A stretch of DNA of 64,000 nucleotides from Mesorhizobium erdmanii USDA 3471 (lineage in GTDB: Bacteria > Pseudomonadota > Alphaproteobacteria > Rhizobiales > Rhizobiaceae). The DNA lies in assembly GCF_000472705.1 (NCBI RefSeq), contig NZ_AXAE01000017.1:141164-205163 (forward strand). The letters run 5' to 3'. Numbering within the stretch: the first letter of the stretch is position 1; every line of letters begins with the position of its first letter. Positions 38,618 through 48,458 of this stretch are shown here, piece after piece. The notes beneath the pieces are model-generated. The model saw only the letters and a list, made by a program, of their open reading frames with translations, was not told the DNA's origin and searched no databases. The position numbers and the translations under genes were made by a program.

Positions 38618-39090
38618 GCCTTGCCTCTCGTCGTGACCGGATCATGCATCATATGGCATGACCTCTTTTATGGGCAGGATGTTGGCACACAGCCACAAAG
38701 GACGGCTTGCGGGTTAGACGAAAATTTTCCTCAAATTTTAGGCAAATTCGAAACGAAGCGTTTTGCCGTCGATTTGTTTCATATCGAGACGATTTTCGTT
38801 ACCCCGTGATAACCATCTATCTGACTGTTTCCATAGCGATTTTCTGGAATCTTGGCGGTTCTCTCGCTATCCAAGGTCCGCTGATGGCAGGCGTTCGCGG
38901 ATAACCCTCCATTTACTATGGTGGCATTTGCCCGGGTTTTCGGCCGCCACCATCCCGATATTTGCCACAGGCCGGGCCTTGGTCGGCGCTGCCTTATCCA
39001 TTCCTTAAACGCTGGATGAGAGTTTCAGAGCCAATCAAAACAATCTGCAAAAGCAGAGCTGTTCACGATGAGTGCGAGTGCGTTGAGTTG
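38618..39090. other. 473-bp gene-free region before the histidine kinase gene
   Basis: Divergent intergenic region between the DUF5330 and kinase genes. Short open frames here have no recognisable motif. No clear promoter, operator or RNA structure was identified. Confidence 0.5.
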
Positions 39091-40914
39091 ATGCCGATCA
39101 AGGCCAGATACGCTGAATTGCCGGGCGCGATCGCAGCCGGTTGCGAACGTATGGTCCATCCTTCGATTCTCGTGCAGAGCGGCCGCGAGCGCCAACGCCG
39201 TTTCATCGGCGTCATGCTGGCGGCGCCGTTCTTTGCCGCCGGTGCCGCAGTCACGCTGGCTACATCGGGCATGGGAGCCGCTGTGACCATGGCCGCCATC
39301 TTCGCCGCCTTCGGTCTGTGCTGGTTCGTCGCCCTGCTGGTGGCGGCGACCGGGAAGATGGCCGCGGCGGCTCCGATCTCCCTGGCGATGGCGGCCGTTG
39401 CGCTTGGCGGTCTCATCGCCGCCGCCGGCGGTTTGAGCTCTCCTGTCGCCATGCTTGCCGTGGCGCTGCCCTTCGAAGCCTGGTGGATCGGCGCCTCTCG
39501 GCGTGCGGCCGTATGGGGGGCGGCCTCGGCTATTGTCGCCATTGCCCTTCAGCCACTGGCCGCGGTCTTCTTGCCCTTCGCGGGCGCGCAGATAGCCGCT
39601 TGGCATTGGCTGGTGCCGCTGGCCTGGGCGCTGACGCTGATCCCGCGCCTGTCCGCGTTTCGCGAGAGCGCCGGTGCCGCCGATACGCCGGATACCGGCG
39701 AGCGGCTGGAAGACATCATCGACGCGGTGATCTTGCGGGTCGCCCGCCAGGGCGAGGTGATCGATGCGTCCGCCAAGGCGCGCACACTCTTGAAATTGCC
39801 GCCGGAACTGCTGTCGGGAACCGGCTTCTTCGACCGCATCCATTTGTCGGACCGTGTCGCTTATCTTAGCGCCCTGGCCGACATGCGCGATGGTGCACTG
39901 TCGCGCTGCCTCGAATTGCGCGTCAGGCTGCCCCAGAACGGTGGCGGCCAGAATGACAATCGCCAGAATGACAGCCGTCTGATGGCCGACAATTATCGGC
40001 CGTTCCTGCTCGAAATGGTTCGCGGTGAGGAGCAGAGCGACGTCTTCACGCTGGTCCTGCGCGAAAATGACGAGACGGCCCGGCTGCGTGCGGATCTCGC
40101 GCAGGCCAATGAGACGGCGGCCGCCGCGGAAGTGGCCAAGGGCCGGTTCCTGGCGGTGGTGAGTCACGAACTGCGCACGCCGCTGAACGCCATCATCGGC
40201 TTCTCGGACATGTTGCTGCATGAGATGTTCGGCGCCTTCAAGGATCCGCGCCAGAAGGAATATGTCGGCCTGGTGCGGGATTCGGGCCAGCATCTGCTGG
40301 CCGTCGTCACATCCATACTCGACGTGTCGCGGATCGAATCCGGCGCCTACACGGCGGAACCGGAGCCGTTCCGGTTCCTGGAAGCGGTCGAGATGTGCCA
40401 GTCGATGATGCGACTGCAGGCGCAGGCCAAGAACATCGATTTGCAGACCCAGATCGCTCCCGACGCCGGCGACATCAATGCCGATCGCCGCGCCGTGCAG
40501 CAGATCCTCATCAATCTCGTCTCCAATGCGATCAAGTTCACGCCTGACGGCGGCGATGTCGTCGTCGGCGCCAAGCGGATCGGTTCGCGCCTGCATTTCT
40601 GGGTCAGGGACACTGGCATCGGCATTGCCGAGGAGGATTTCGCCAATCTCGGCAAGCCCTTCACGCAGATCCAGAACGATTATACCCGCCGTTTCGAGGG
40701 GACCGGTCTTGGCCTGTCACTTGTGAAGGGACTGGTGGCGCTGCACGAGGGCACCATGTCCATCGAAAGCATGCCGGGCGAGGGCACCACGGTGACCATC
40801 AGCCTGCCGGTCAGCGGGCCGAAGGGGCGCCCGGCGAGCCAGGCAGGGGTGCTGACGATGCCGGCGACGAGGGCGAAAGGGGACAGGAATGGCTCGCTCC
40901 GCAAAACAGCCTAA
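39091..40914 (+). CDS. Membrane sensor histidine kinase, DivJ-like
   Basis: 607 residues from the ATG at 39091. An in-frame ATG at 39016 would add 25. About five or six hydrophobic segments cover residues 35-190, then a PAS-like region (about 205-320). The H-box FLAVVSHELRTPLNAIIGFS has the phospho-acceptor at His359. Catalytic boxes follow: NLVSNAIKFTPDGG, DTGIGI, and GTGLGLSLVKGLVALHEGTM. The layout resembles DivJ, the polar cell-cycle kinase of alphaproteobacteria, but PleC/PdhS-type relatives cannot be excluded. Its end overlaps the next gene by 26 bp. Confidence 0.8.
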   Translation: MPIKARYAELPGAIAAGCERMVHPSILVQSGRERQRRFIGVMLAAPFFAAGAAVTLATSGMGAAVTMAAIFAAFGLCWFVALLVAATGKMAAAAPISLAMAAVALGGLIAAAGGLSSPVAMLAVALPFEAWWIGASRRAAVWGAASAIVAIALQPLAAVFLPFAGAQIAAWHWLVPLAWALTLIPRLSAFRESAGAADTPDTGERLEDIIDAVILRVARQGEVIDASAKARTLLKLPPELLSGTGFFDRIHLSDRVAYLSALADMRDGALSRCLELRVRLPQNGGGQNDNRQNDSRLMADNYRPFLLEMVRGEEQSDVFTLVLRENDETARLRADLAQANETAAAAEVAKGRFLAVVSHELRTPLNAIIGFSDMLLHEMFGAFKDPRQKEYVGLVRDSGQHLLAVVTSILDVSRIESGAYTAEPEPFRFLEAVEMCQSMMRLQAQAKNIDLQTQIAPDAGDINADRRAVQQILINLVSNAIKFTPDGGDVVVGAKRIGSRLHFWVRDTGIGIAEEDFANLGKPFTQIQNDYTRRFEGTGLGLSLVKGLVALHEGTMSIESMPGEGTTVTISLPVSGPKGRPASQAGVLTMPATRAKGDRNGSLRKTA

Positions 40915-41692
40915 GAAGGCGGTCAAACGCCGCAGCACCGCCTTCCAGGACGGTGCCATCGCCGTCGGCGGGATGATTTCGCGCAATCCTGTGCTGGTGG
41001 GCGGATCGACGGCATTCCTGGTGACGCTGTTCTATGTCTCGGCCAATGCGCTGTGGTATCAGCCTTTCCCGCACGCCGGGGCGTTCTTTGCCACCCGCAA
41101 TTTCCAGGGTTTTCCGCACACTGCCTCCGACGAGCCGGAGACCACGATCAACATCGTGCGGCCCAATGCGGCACCGGCGCCGATGAAGGGCGATCCGGTG
41201 GTCGAGCAGGTGCAAGGCATATTGAAGGATCTCGACTTCTATCCCGGCACGGTCGACGGCATTTCCGGCCCCAACACGCGCAAGGCCATACAGGCCTATC
41301 AGCAGAAGGTCGGGCTCAACGCCTCCGGCGAGATCGACGCTCTGCTGCTGGATCAGCTTGGCGCAACGCCGAAGACAGCCGCCGTGCCGAAACCACAGCC
41401 CCGTCCCGACGTGGCGCCGGCCGCCGTGCCCGTGTCCCTGCAGACGAATTCTGCCCAACCGAATGCCGGGCAGGTCGACGCCGCTGCGGCCCAGGGACCC
41501 GATCCCCGCATCGTCAAGATCCAGGCCGGGCTGAAGGCGTTCGGCAATGACGACATGCAATTGGACGGCGTCGTCGGTGCGCGCACCAAGGCGGCGATCA
41601 AGGAATTCCAGTCGCTGTTCGGGCTGCCGCAGACCGGCGAGCCCGACGAGATCGTCTACGTCAAGATGCGCGAGATCGGCCTGACCAACTGA
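40889..41692 (+). CDS. Membrane-anchored peptidoglycan-binding protein
   Basis: 267 residues. A basic N-terminus (MARSAKQPKKAVKRRSTAFQ) precedes one transmembrane segment at about 32-52. Two PG_binding_1 repeats follow: VEQVQGILKDLDFYPGTVDG with GPNTRKAIQAYQQ, and IVKIQAGLKAFGNDDMQLDG with ARTKAAIKEFQ. It would link membrane and cell wall. The overlap with the histidine kinase gene suggests joint expression. Confidence 0.85.
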   Translation: MARSAKQPKKAVKRRSTAFQDGAIAVGGMISRNPVLVGGSTAFLVTLFYVSANALWYQPFPHAGAFFATRNFQGFPHTASDEPETTINIVRPNAAPAPMKGDPVVEQVQGILKDLDFYPGTVDGISGPNTRKAIQAYQQKVGLNASGEIDALLLDQLGATPKTAAVPKPQPRPDVAPAAVPVSLQTNSAQPNAGQVDAAAAQGPDPRIVKIQAGLKAFGNDDMQLDGVVGARTKAAIKEFQSLFGLPQTGEPDEIVYVKMREIGLTN

Positions 41693-41776
41693 GGTCGGAC
41701 GAACGAAGCCCAAAACGACTGCTCGCCCAACAAGTGAAATATCGATAGATAGCCCCGCACGGTTTGCGGAGTTTTC

Positions 41777-42124
41777 ATGCGCGTTACATCGGATCTGTGG
41801 GTCTCTGCCTTGGTGCGCCGGGTTTTCAGCGCCGGCGGATTTGCCGCCGTGGTCAACCGTGGCGCGACCGAGGCCGGCGCTGTTTTCGTGCTGACGCGCG
41901 GCAGGCTGGGTGAAGTCGCCCTCTACGGGCCGGCGCCGCAGACGAGCTATGATTCATCCAAGCCCGACGACCGTTTCTTCAGCCTTCTCGCCGCCGGCGA
42001 CGATCCGGCGGTCCTGGATGCACGCCTTGAGCGGGAGAAGAAGTTCGATCCCGACATATGGGTGGTCGAGATCGAGGGAGGAACCGTTCCCGTTGAGGAG
42101 CTTATTTCCGTGAAGACGCCCTGA
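41777..42124 (+). CDS. DUF1491-family protein
   Basis: 115 residues, cytoplasmic. MRVTSDLWVSALVRRVFSAG, RGATEAGAVFV and KKFDPDIWVVEIE match the DUF1491 family of alphaproteobacteria. Function unknown. The 3' end overlaps the convergent DUF2336 gene by 23 bp. Confidence 0.82.
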   Translation: MRVTSDLWVSALVRRVFSAGGFAAVVNRGATEAGAVFVLTRGRLGEVALYGPAPQTSYDSSKPDDRFFSLLAAGDDPAVLDARLEREKKFDPDIWVVEIEGGTVPVEELISVKTP

Positions 42125-43136
42125 GCGCGGGCGCCGCGGCTTCGTCGCTGTTCGAGGCCTTGCGGCTGTCGCTGTTTACCGGCGAAACGTCGCGAACCAT
42201 TCTGGACAAGGTTTCGGCTTTCCAGCCTCGCACCCTGTCCAGAGCCACATCGCGATGCAGCAGGCGGTAGCGGTCGAGATAGGTGCGGATGGCCTGCGGA
42301 TGCGGGAACAGGCTGGGATAGATGGCGACCGTGATCAGGAAGGCCCGATCCTCGCTGAAGTCGAGCGAGCGCAACGCCGCGAGTAGTGGGCCGTAGTTCT
42401 GGTTGGCGGTCAGCGAGCGCGCGGTCGAAAAATCGATGTCGAGGGCGTCCGCAAGCGCCGTCTGGAAGAACGCGGCGTTGCCCGTCAGCGCCGTCTCGCG
42501 CAGTTTGACATAGGTTTCCGAGCCGGGGAACGCATCGACCTTCGCCGCCAAGGCTTCGTCGCCGGTACGCATCATGGAGCGCAGCCTGCGCCGCGCATTC
42601 TCAGCGGCAATGCCGGGAGACTGTTGGCTTGTCGCGCTGTTCTCGGCCGTGTCCTTGTTTACGGCTGCGGCGGCTGATGCGGCGGGGGCTTGCGCCTCCG
42701 GATCCCGCACCCGCACCAGTGTCGGCCGTTCGAGCGCCCTGATCAGATCGGCGATGGTCGGGTTCAGGTCCTTGCGCCGCGCGATGGCGCGCGCGTGCGG
42801 CAGCCCATGCCGGCCGATGAGCGCAATCAAGTCGATATCGCTGACGGCGCGCGAGCGGATCAAAAGCGGCGCGGCGATATCGACCGGTTCTTCGCAGAGC
42901 CGGCGCACTAGTGCCGCGGGGGCATACTCGCATTCGGAAAGGGCGGCGGCCACGTAGCGTCGCGATTCGACTGACACGTCGTCGAACAGCGGCAGCGTCA
43001 GGTCTTCGAGCTGGCCGATCTCGCGGCGTGACGGACGGGTCAACGAGCAGAACGCCGACACCGCGGCGCGGAACAGCCTTTCGGCCTTGCCCGCTTCCGT
43101 CCGTATCGCGATTTGCCTGAAGTCCGAAGATGACAC
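42102..43136 (-). CDS. DUF2336-family protein
   Basis: 344 residues starting with GTG at 43136. It is alpha-helical with HEAT-like repeats (VSVESRRYVAAALSECEYAP, DIDLIALIGRHGLPHARAIA) and matches DUF2336, known mainly from alphaproteobacteria. An Ala-rich linker lies at about 155-175. Function unknown. Confidence 0.78.
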   Translation of the reverse strand: MSSSDFRQIAIRTEAGKAERLFRAAVSAFCSLTRPSRREIGQLEDLTLPLFDDVSVESRRYVAAALSECEYAPAALVRRLCEEPVDIAAPLLIRSRAVSDIDLIALIGRHGLPHARAIARRKDLNPTIADLIRALERPTLVRVRDPEAQAPAASAAAAVNKDTAENSATSQQSPGIAAENARRRLRSMMRTGDEALAAKVDAFPGSETYVKLRETALTGNAAFFQTALADALDIDFSTARSLTANQNYGPLLAALRSLDFSEDRAFLITVAIYPSLFPHPQAIRTYLDRYRLLHRDVALDRVRGWKAETLSRMVRDVSPVNSDSRKASNSDEAAAPALRASSRK

Positions 43137-43346
43137 GAAGGATACCCGATACTCGATACACAGCCTTGATCACGCCCAGCCGGGACTGTGTCGGTTGAGC
43201 GGTTGCCTCGGTCAGAACCTGCTGACCTCAAGACAAAGATCAAGTTAGCGGTGATCCGTTAGCGCTCCGTTAACCCTCTGCCCGCCTTAATGATATTTGG
43301 AGGCGTTGCGTTGTGCTCCGGGGAAACCGAGAGGAATGCGCGAATC

Positions 43347-43532
43347 ATGGGCATGGTACTGTCTTTCGTGCCGCGTGCGGCACCGACCAATCGAGCCAAG
43401 CAAACCACCGAAATACCGGCGGCGGTGATCATCTTTCCAGGCATCCGCTATGAGCGGTCCAGCACCGGCGAAGCGCGGCCTGCCGGGCCCGACAAGCCGG
43501 GATCGCCCCGGACGCCGGTGCCGCATCACTGA
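43347..43532 (+). CDS. Small hypothetical protein conserved in style with Rhizobiales homologues
   Basis: 61 residues from the ATG at 43347 (MGMVLSFVPRAAPTNRAKQT). A hydrophobic core AAVIIFPGIRYERS is followed by a Pro-rich tail. I recognise this pattern from small hypothetical proteins in related genomes, but no function is known. The AGAGGAA ribosome site lies nine or more bases upstream. Confidence 0.55.
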   Translation: MGMVLSFVPRAAPTNRAKQTTEIPAAVIIFPGIRYERSSTGEARPAGPDKPGSPRTPVPHH

Positions 43533-43590
43533 GCCTTGCCGAAGCCGTGACCTGATCCGTCAGGCCGCCAGTTCGTACGCTTTGGGTCGC

Positions 43591-44160
43591 TTAGAAATCC
43601 TGCAGCTCGCAGGAACTCTGATCGAGAAAGCGCGACACGATCGGCTTCCAGCTGTCGTCGGGCACAAAGCTGCGGATAACGAAAATGCCCTCGTCGATCG
43701 GCGCTTCGACGAAGATCGCGCCCTGCAGGTCCTCGGGCAAGTCCTTGCGCACGTCGATCATCTGCGCAGGCGTCAGCACCACGGCATCGAGCTTGCCGCC
43801 GTTCGCCGTATGGTCGTTGAAGGAATAGATGTTGTGGCCGCTGCGGTCATAGACCGACACCGACCAGAAGGGGACATTCCCCGGCGCCCTGATGCGGACC
43901 ACGCCTTCCTCGAGATCGAACCGGCAGGCCGAGGCGTAAAACAGCGGGTCGACCGATTTCACCACCGGCGCGCCGCCCGCCTCGGCATCCAGCCGGTTCA
44001 TCCGGTAGAGATCGGACGCCATTGACAGCCGCGACCAGGCGTCGCGTTCCGAAAAAACCGGCACCAGAAGCAGCACCACGATGTGCACGATGCCGGCGCC
44101 GACGAGGCCGAGCAGGACGGCGTGAATAAGCCTGCGCATCGCCGCATAGACACTACGCAT
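43591..44160 (-). CDS. DUF1254-like membrane-anchored protein
   Basis: 189 residues (an internal ATG at 44139 is an alternative start). One N-terminal transmembrane segment (AVLLGLVGAGIVHIVVLLLV) and an extracytoplasmic domain with PFWSVSVYDRSGHNIYSFND. This resembles the DUF1254 half of bacterial DUF1254/DUF1214 proteins. Its start overlaps the DUF1214 gene by 8 bp, so the two form a pair. Function unknown. Confidence 0.75.
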   Translation of the reverse strand: MRSVYAAMRRLIHAVLLGLVGAGIVHIVVLLLVPVFSERDAWSRLSMASDLYRMNRLDAEAGGAPVVKSVDPLFYASACRFDLEEGVVRIRAPGNVPFWSVSVYDRSGHNIYSFNDHTANGGKLDAVVLTPAQMIDVRKDLPEDLQGAIFVEAPIDEGIFVIRSFVPDDSWKPIVSRFLDQSSCELQDF

Positions 44161-44737
44161 CGCAGCCTGCCTTCACGATCCTGGGCAGCGAGACGTCCGA
44201 CAGGCCGGTGCTGCTGGCAATCGGCGTGTCGTAGAAGGTCAGGACGAAATACATTCGTCCGGAACCGTCGGTTAAAAGCCAGTTGCCGGGCATCGGATGA
44301 TGGCCGACCGAAATGATCACGGAATTGTCGGCCTGGCGCAGCACCTCGTAGGACTGAAGGGCTGCAAGTCGCGACTTGCCCGTGTCGACGACGCCGAGCG
44401 ATTGATCGGCGGCATAGAGCGTCCAGAAGCGGGCTGTCGGGAATCCGCCCTCTATCCTGTAGCTGCATTCCCGCTTGAGCTGGTCGCCGGCGGCGTCATG
44501 TTCGGCGACGAAGGACAGGCCTTCGGCGCGGCCGAGCGCCAGCACCCCCTCGCGCGCCACACGCGCCTTGGAATAGGGGTCGGCGGCCGGCGTGCCGATG
44601 TCTGGAAAGGCGGTCCATTGGCCGATCCGGATCGCGCCGACACCGTCCTGGATCTTCAACGCATACCAGACGCTTGCGCCGCCGCCGCCAATGGCTATGG
44701 CAAGCGAAAGCAGCATCAGGAAGGCGTTCTTGAGCAT
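44153..44737 (-). CDS. DUF1214-family membrane-anchored protein
   Basis: 194 residues. An N-terminal transmembrane segment (AFLMLLSLAIAIGGGGASVW) precedes a beta-rich domain with ARFWTLYAADQSLG and HHPMPGNWLLTDGSGRMYFVL, typical of DUF1214. Its partner at 43591 carries the companion domain. Both probably face the periplasm. Confidence 0.78.
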   Translation of the reverse strand: MLKNAFLMLLSLAIAIGGGGASVWYALKIQDGVGAIRIGQWTAFPDIGTPAADPYSKARVAREGVLALGRAEGLSFVAEHDAAGDQLKRECSYRIEGGFPTARFWTLYAADQSLGVVDTGKSRLAALQSYEVLRQADNSVIISVGHHPMPGNWLLTDGSGRMYFVLTFYDTPIASSTGLSDVSLPRIVKAGCDA

Positions 44738-44848
44738 GAAGGGCCGCGTGCGCGAAGGATTGCCCTTCGGGGATATCGCGGCGCGGGGCCTTGTGGCAAG
44801 CCGGCGCGATGGATTTGCCTGTCGGCCCGGCCCGCGGCTGGGCTGATG

Positions 44849-47002
44849 TCACAGTGCCGAAAGCGTTTCGGGCGGGGCAGGGGCGTCGAGTTTGGGCGCC
44901 GACTGGAACAGCTGCGTCATGTCCCGCAGCGTCTGCGTGGTCCGGCTGGACAGCACCGCAGGGCGTTCGGCCGCTGCGTCGGCTGCTGCCTGGTCATCGC
45001 TCTTCTTCTGCGCTTCCGCGGCCTTGGCGGCGGTCTCTTCGTCGACGAACGGCTTGTCGATGCCGGGGATCGGCTTCAGGTCGATGTTCTGGTGCGCGTA
45101 GACCATCAGGCGCTGCCACACCATCGCCGGCAGCGAGCCGCCGGTCATGTTCTTGGTCGGGGTGAAATCGTCGTTGCCCAGCCAAACGGCCGCCGTGTAG
45201 TTGCCGGTGAAGCCGACGAACCAGGCGTCGCGGTAGGATTGCGTCGTGCCGGTCTTGCCGGCGACGACGATGTTGGGAATTTGCGCCCGCCGCGCCGTGC
45301 CAATCACCGGCACGGCCGCCAGCATGGTGTTCATGGATTTCAGCGCCTGCTCCGAGAGCACCCGGTGCGGCGGGGGGGCGTCCTTGGTCCAGTCATAGAC
45401 CACCTCGCCGGTGCGGGTGACGAGCTGGGTGATGCCGTGCCGGGAACCGACGAAGCCGTTCTGGGCGAACACGCTGTAGCCCGTCGCCTGATCCATCACG
45501 GTCATGCCCGACGTGCCGAGCACCATGGTCTTGTGGCCCTCGAGAGGGGATTCCACGCCGAATGATTCCGCCATCGCCTTGATCGGCGCGATGCCGAGAT
45601 GGTCCTTGGCCAGCCGCACCGGCACGGTGTTGATCGACTTGGCCATCGCCATCAGCAGCGTGATGTTGCCCGCCGACTCACCGCTGTAATTGTGCGGCGA
45701 CCAGTTGCCCCAGCTGATCGGTCCGCCCGAGATGATCGAGTTCGGCGTAAAGCCATGTTCCATCGCCGTGGCGTAGACATACGGTTTGAACGACGAGCCG
45801 GTCTGGCGCAGCGCCTTGGTGGCGCGATTGAACTGGCTGGCGCCGTAGTCGCGGCCGCCGACGATGGCGCGGACCGCGCCATTGGTTTCGATGACCACCA
45901 CGGCGCCTTCGGTGACGTTGTATTCCTTGCCGAACTGGCGCAGGTGGAACTCGACGGACTCCTCCGCCGCCTTCTGGATGTTGGCGTCGAAGGTGGTGTG
46001 GGCAACCAGCGAGTGTTGCCCCGGCTTGGCGATCTTCTTGACCTCGTCGAAGGCCCAGTCGAGGTAGTAGTCGGGGCTCTTCTGTTCGCCGCGGTCGACG
46101 ACGTCGGCCGGATGCAGCCTTGCCTGCAGCACCTGGCCCTCGGTCATGAAGCCCGAATCGACAAGATTGGACAGCACCACATTGGCGCGGGCACGCGCGG
46201 CCGGCAGGTTGATGTGCGGCGCATATTTGGTCGGCGCCTTGAACAGGCCGGCCAGCATCGCCGCCTCGGCAAGATTCAAATCCTTGACGCTCTTGCCAAA
46301 ATAGAAGTCGGCCGCCGCCTCGATGCCGAACGTGCCGCCGCCCATATAGGCGCGGTCGAGATAGAGCTGCAGGATTTCCTTCTTCGACAGATTGGCTTCG
46401 AGCCACAGCGACAGGAAGGCTTCCTTGATCTTGCGCTCGAAGGTCCGCTCATTGGTCAGGAACAGGTTCTTGGCCAATTGCTGGGTGATGCTGGAGCCGC
46501 CCTGGACGACGGAGTTTGCCCGCACATTCTCGAAGATGGCGCGGGAAAGCCCCAAAACGTCGATGCCGTAATGTTCGAAGAAACGCCGATCCTCGGTCGC
46601 CAGCACCGCCTTGATGACGTGGTCCGGCATCTCGTCGACGGGCACGGAATCACGCTGGATGATGCCGCGCTGGCCGATCTCGTTGCCGTAGCGGTCGAGG
46701 AAGGTGACGGCGAAGTCGCCCTGGGCGCGCCAGTCGCCCGCCGTATCCTGGAAAGCCGGAATGGCCAGCGCAAGCATCACCACCATGCCGCCGGCGCCCA
46801 GCGTAAAGCCTTCGCTCAACAGTTCGATGATGCCGCGCCGCCAGCCCTTCAGGCGAAAGCGCCGCGAGAAGATCGTTGCCGCTTCCCAGAACTGCCGCGC
46901 CTGGAACCCGATCTCGTAGAGCGAGGAATCGATCCAAGCGTCCAGCGCCAGAAGGCGCGACGCGATCCGACCTCTTCTCTTGCGCGGTTCAGGGCTGACC
47001 AT
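44849..47002 (-). CDS. Class A penicillin-binding protein (PBP1A type)
   Basis: 717 residues. One transmembrane segment at about 70-90. The glycosyltransferase 51 domain has EDRRFFEHYGID, GGSSITQQLAKNLFL and AYMGGGTFGIEAAADFYFGK. The transpeptidase has the Ser-x-x-Lys in TGSSFKPYVY, a second motif KSIN and KTGTT. It polymerises and cross-links peptidoglycan in the periplasm. The Ala/Glu-rich C-terminal tail is not catalytic. Confidence 0.93.
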   Translation of the reverse strand: MVSPEPRKRRGRIASRLLALDAWIDSSLYEIGFQARQFWEAATIFSRRFRLKGWRRGIIELLSEGFTLGAGGMVVMLALAIPAFQDTAGDWRAQGDFAVTFLDRYGNEIGQRGIIQRDSVPVDEMPDHVIKAVLATEDRRFFEHYGIDVLGLSRAIFENVRANSVVQGGSSITQQLAKNLFLTNERTFERKIKEAFLSLWLEANLSKKEILQLYLDRAYMGGGTFGIEAAADFYFGKSVKDLNLAEAAMLAGLFKAPTKYAPHINLPAARARANVVLSNLVDSGFMTEGQVLQARLHPADVVDRGEQKSPDYYLDWAFDEVKKIAKPGQHSLVAHTTFDANIQKAAEESVEFHLRQFGKEYNVTEGAVVVIETNGAVRAIVGGRDYGASQFNRATKALRQTGSSFKPYVYATAMEHGFTPNSIISGGPISWGNWSPHNYSGESAGNITLLMAMAKSINTVPVRLAKDHLGIAPIKAMAESFGVESPLEGHKTMVLGTSGMTVMDQATGYSVFAQNGFVGSRHGITQLVTRTGEVVYDWTKDAPPPHRVLSEQALKSMNTMLAAVPVIGTARRAQIPNIVVAGKTGTTQSYRDAWFVGFTGNYTAAVWLGNDDFTPTKNMTGGSLPAMVWQRLMVYAHQNIDLKPIPGIDKPFVDEETAAKAAEAQKKSDDQAAADAAAERPAVLSSRTTQTLRDMTQLFQSAPKLDAPAPPETLSAL

Positions 47003-47213
47003 TCAAAAACCCGGCTCGGCTGTAGCGTGACCTGAAAACCGCAAGCCGGCAATTTCAGGGCGACGCCCTGTTTGACTATTCATCCATTTTGGTGGCGCCC
47101 ACAAGGGCGGCGACGACACAGCCGCAAGGTTTATCGATTGACGAGCAGGGGAGGCATGAACCGGGACTGCCGCCACGAAAACGATGCGCCAGAGCTGGCG
47201 GCTTCTTGGCTGG

Positions 47214-48458
47214 TCATCGCGGCGAGGCCGCCGCGATGCTCGCCCGTAGCAGGACGCGCGCGCCGGCAATCGTGTGCTCGGGCTCCACATATTCCGCCTC
47301 GTTGTGGCTCAGCCCGTCTCGGCACGGCACGAAAATCATTGCGGCGGGCGCTACGCGGGCGATGAACAGCGCGTCATGAAATGCGCCCGATATCATCTGT
47401 TTATGCGGCAGCTGGAGGGAATTGGCGGCTTCCTCGACGATCTTGATCATGTCGGGAGAGAATGCCGCCCCCGGCATGTCGAAAGATCGCCTGATCGTTG
47501 CCGAACAGTGCTGAACCTCCGCCTCCGCCGCGCAGACCCGGTGCACCTCCGCCTCGATGGCATCGAGCCGTTCCGGTCGAGGATGTCTGAGATCTACTGT
47601 GAAGGTGACGGATTGCGGTATGGCGTTGATCGATCCCGGTTGAGCCGAGATCCGGCCCACCGTCAGCCGCGCGCTGGTGTCGGGCGGCATGATCGTGGTC
47701 TGCAGCCTGTGCATCGCGGCAACGGCGGCGACCATCGGATCCCTGCGGTAGGCCAGGCCTGTCGTGCCGGCATGACCGGCAGCGCCCGTGACGGAGACTT
47801 CCAGCCAGCGCGTGCCCTGAACAGCGGTGACGACGCCGATCGGCGTCAGTTCCTTTTCGAGCGCGGGGCCCTGTTCGATATGCAGCTCTATATAGGCTGA
47901 CAGCGGCATGCCGGTCGGGCGAAGGCTCGCTTCCGGCAGGGCGGCGATCGTTGCTTCGAGTTCGGTTGCGAGCGACGCGCCGTCAGCACCGACAATCGAT
48001 GCCCATGAGGTGACATCGGCGCCGGTGAAGGCCATCGAGCCCATGACGCCGGGCGCGAAGCGGCTGCCTTCTTCGTTGGCCCAGGCAACCACCTCGACCG
48101 GCATCCGGGTTGCCGCCTGTGCGTCCTCAAGCGCTTCGAGCGCCTCGAAGGCGCAAAGCGTGCCCAGCGCGCCGTCGAACCGCCCGCCGGTCGGCTGGCT
48201 GTCGAGGTGGCTGCCGATCAACAGTGGCGGCAGCGCGGCATCCCGCCCTTCGCGGCGGATGAAAAGGTTCGCGATGCCGTCCTGAAAAACCGTGAAGCCG
48301 CGCTCCAGCGCCAATTCGGCCAGCAGGCGCCGGGCGCCGCGGTCCTCGACGCTGAAGGCCTGCCGGTTGACGCCTCCGGCCGCCGTCGCGCCGATCCGGG
48401 CGAACGCGTCGAGCCGCCCAAGCAGGCGCTCGCCATTTATCTCTGGCACTCGAGTCAC
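47214..48458 (-). CDS. M20-family Zn amidase (N-carbamoyl amino acid / allantoate amidohydrolase type)
   Basis: 414 residues starting with GTG at 48458, overlapping the btpA-like stop (GTGA). Metal ligands: His/Asp in GSHLDSQPTGGRFDGALG, Glu in WANEEGSRFAPG, His in IELHIEQGP and the C-terminal SGAFHDALF. It hydrolyses N-carbamoyl or ureido compounds. Last gene of the eleven-gene leftward array, so its substrate may derive from the imported compound. Confidence 0.85.
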   Translation of the reverse strand: MTRVPEINGERLLGRLDAFARIGATAAGGVNRQAFSVEDRGARRLLAELALERGFTVFQDGIANLFIRREGRDAALPPLLIGSHLDSQPTGGRFDGALGTLCAFEALEALEDAQAATRMPVEVVAWANEEGSRFAPGVMGSMAFTGADVTSWASIVGADGASLATELEATIAALPEASLRPTGMPLSAYIELHIEQGPALEKELTPIGVVTAVQGTRWLEVSVTGAAGHAGTTGLAYRRDPMVAAVAAMHRLQTTIMPPDTSARLTVGRISAQPGSINAIPQSVTFTVDLRHPRPERLDAIEAEVHRVCAAEAEVQHCSATIRRSFDMPGAAFSPDMIKIVEEAANSLQLPHKQMISGAFHDALFIARVAPAAMIFVPCRDGLSHNEAEYVEPEHTIAGARVLLRASIAAASPR

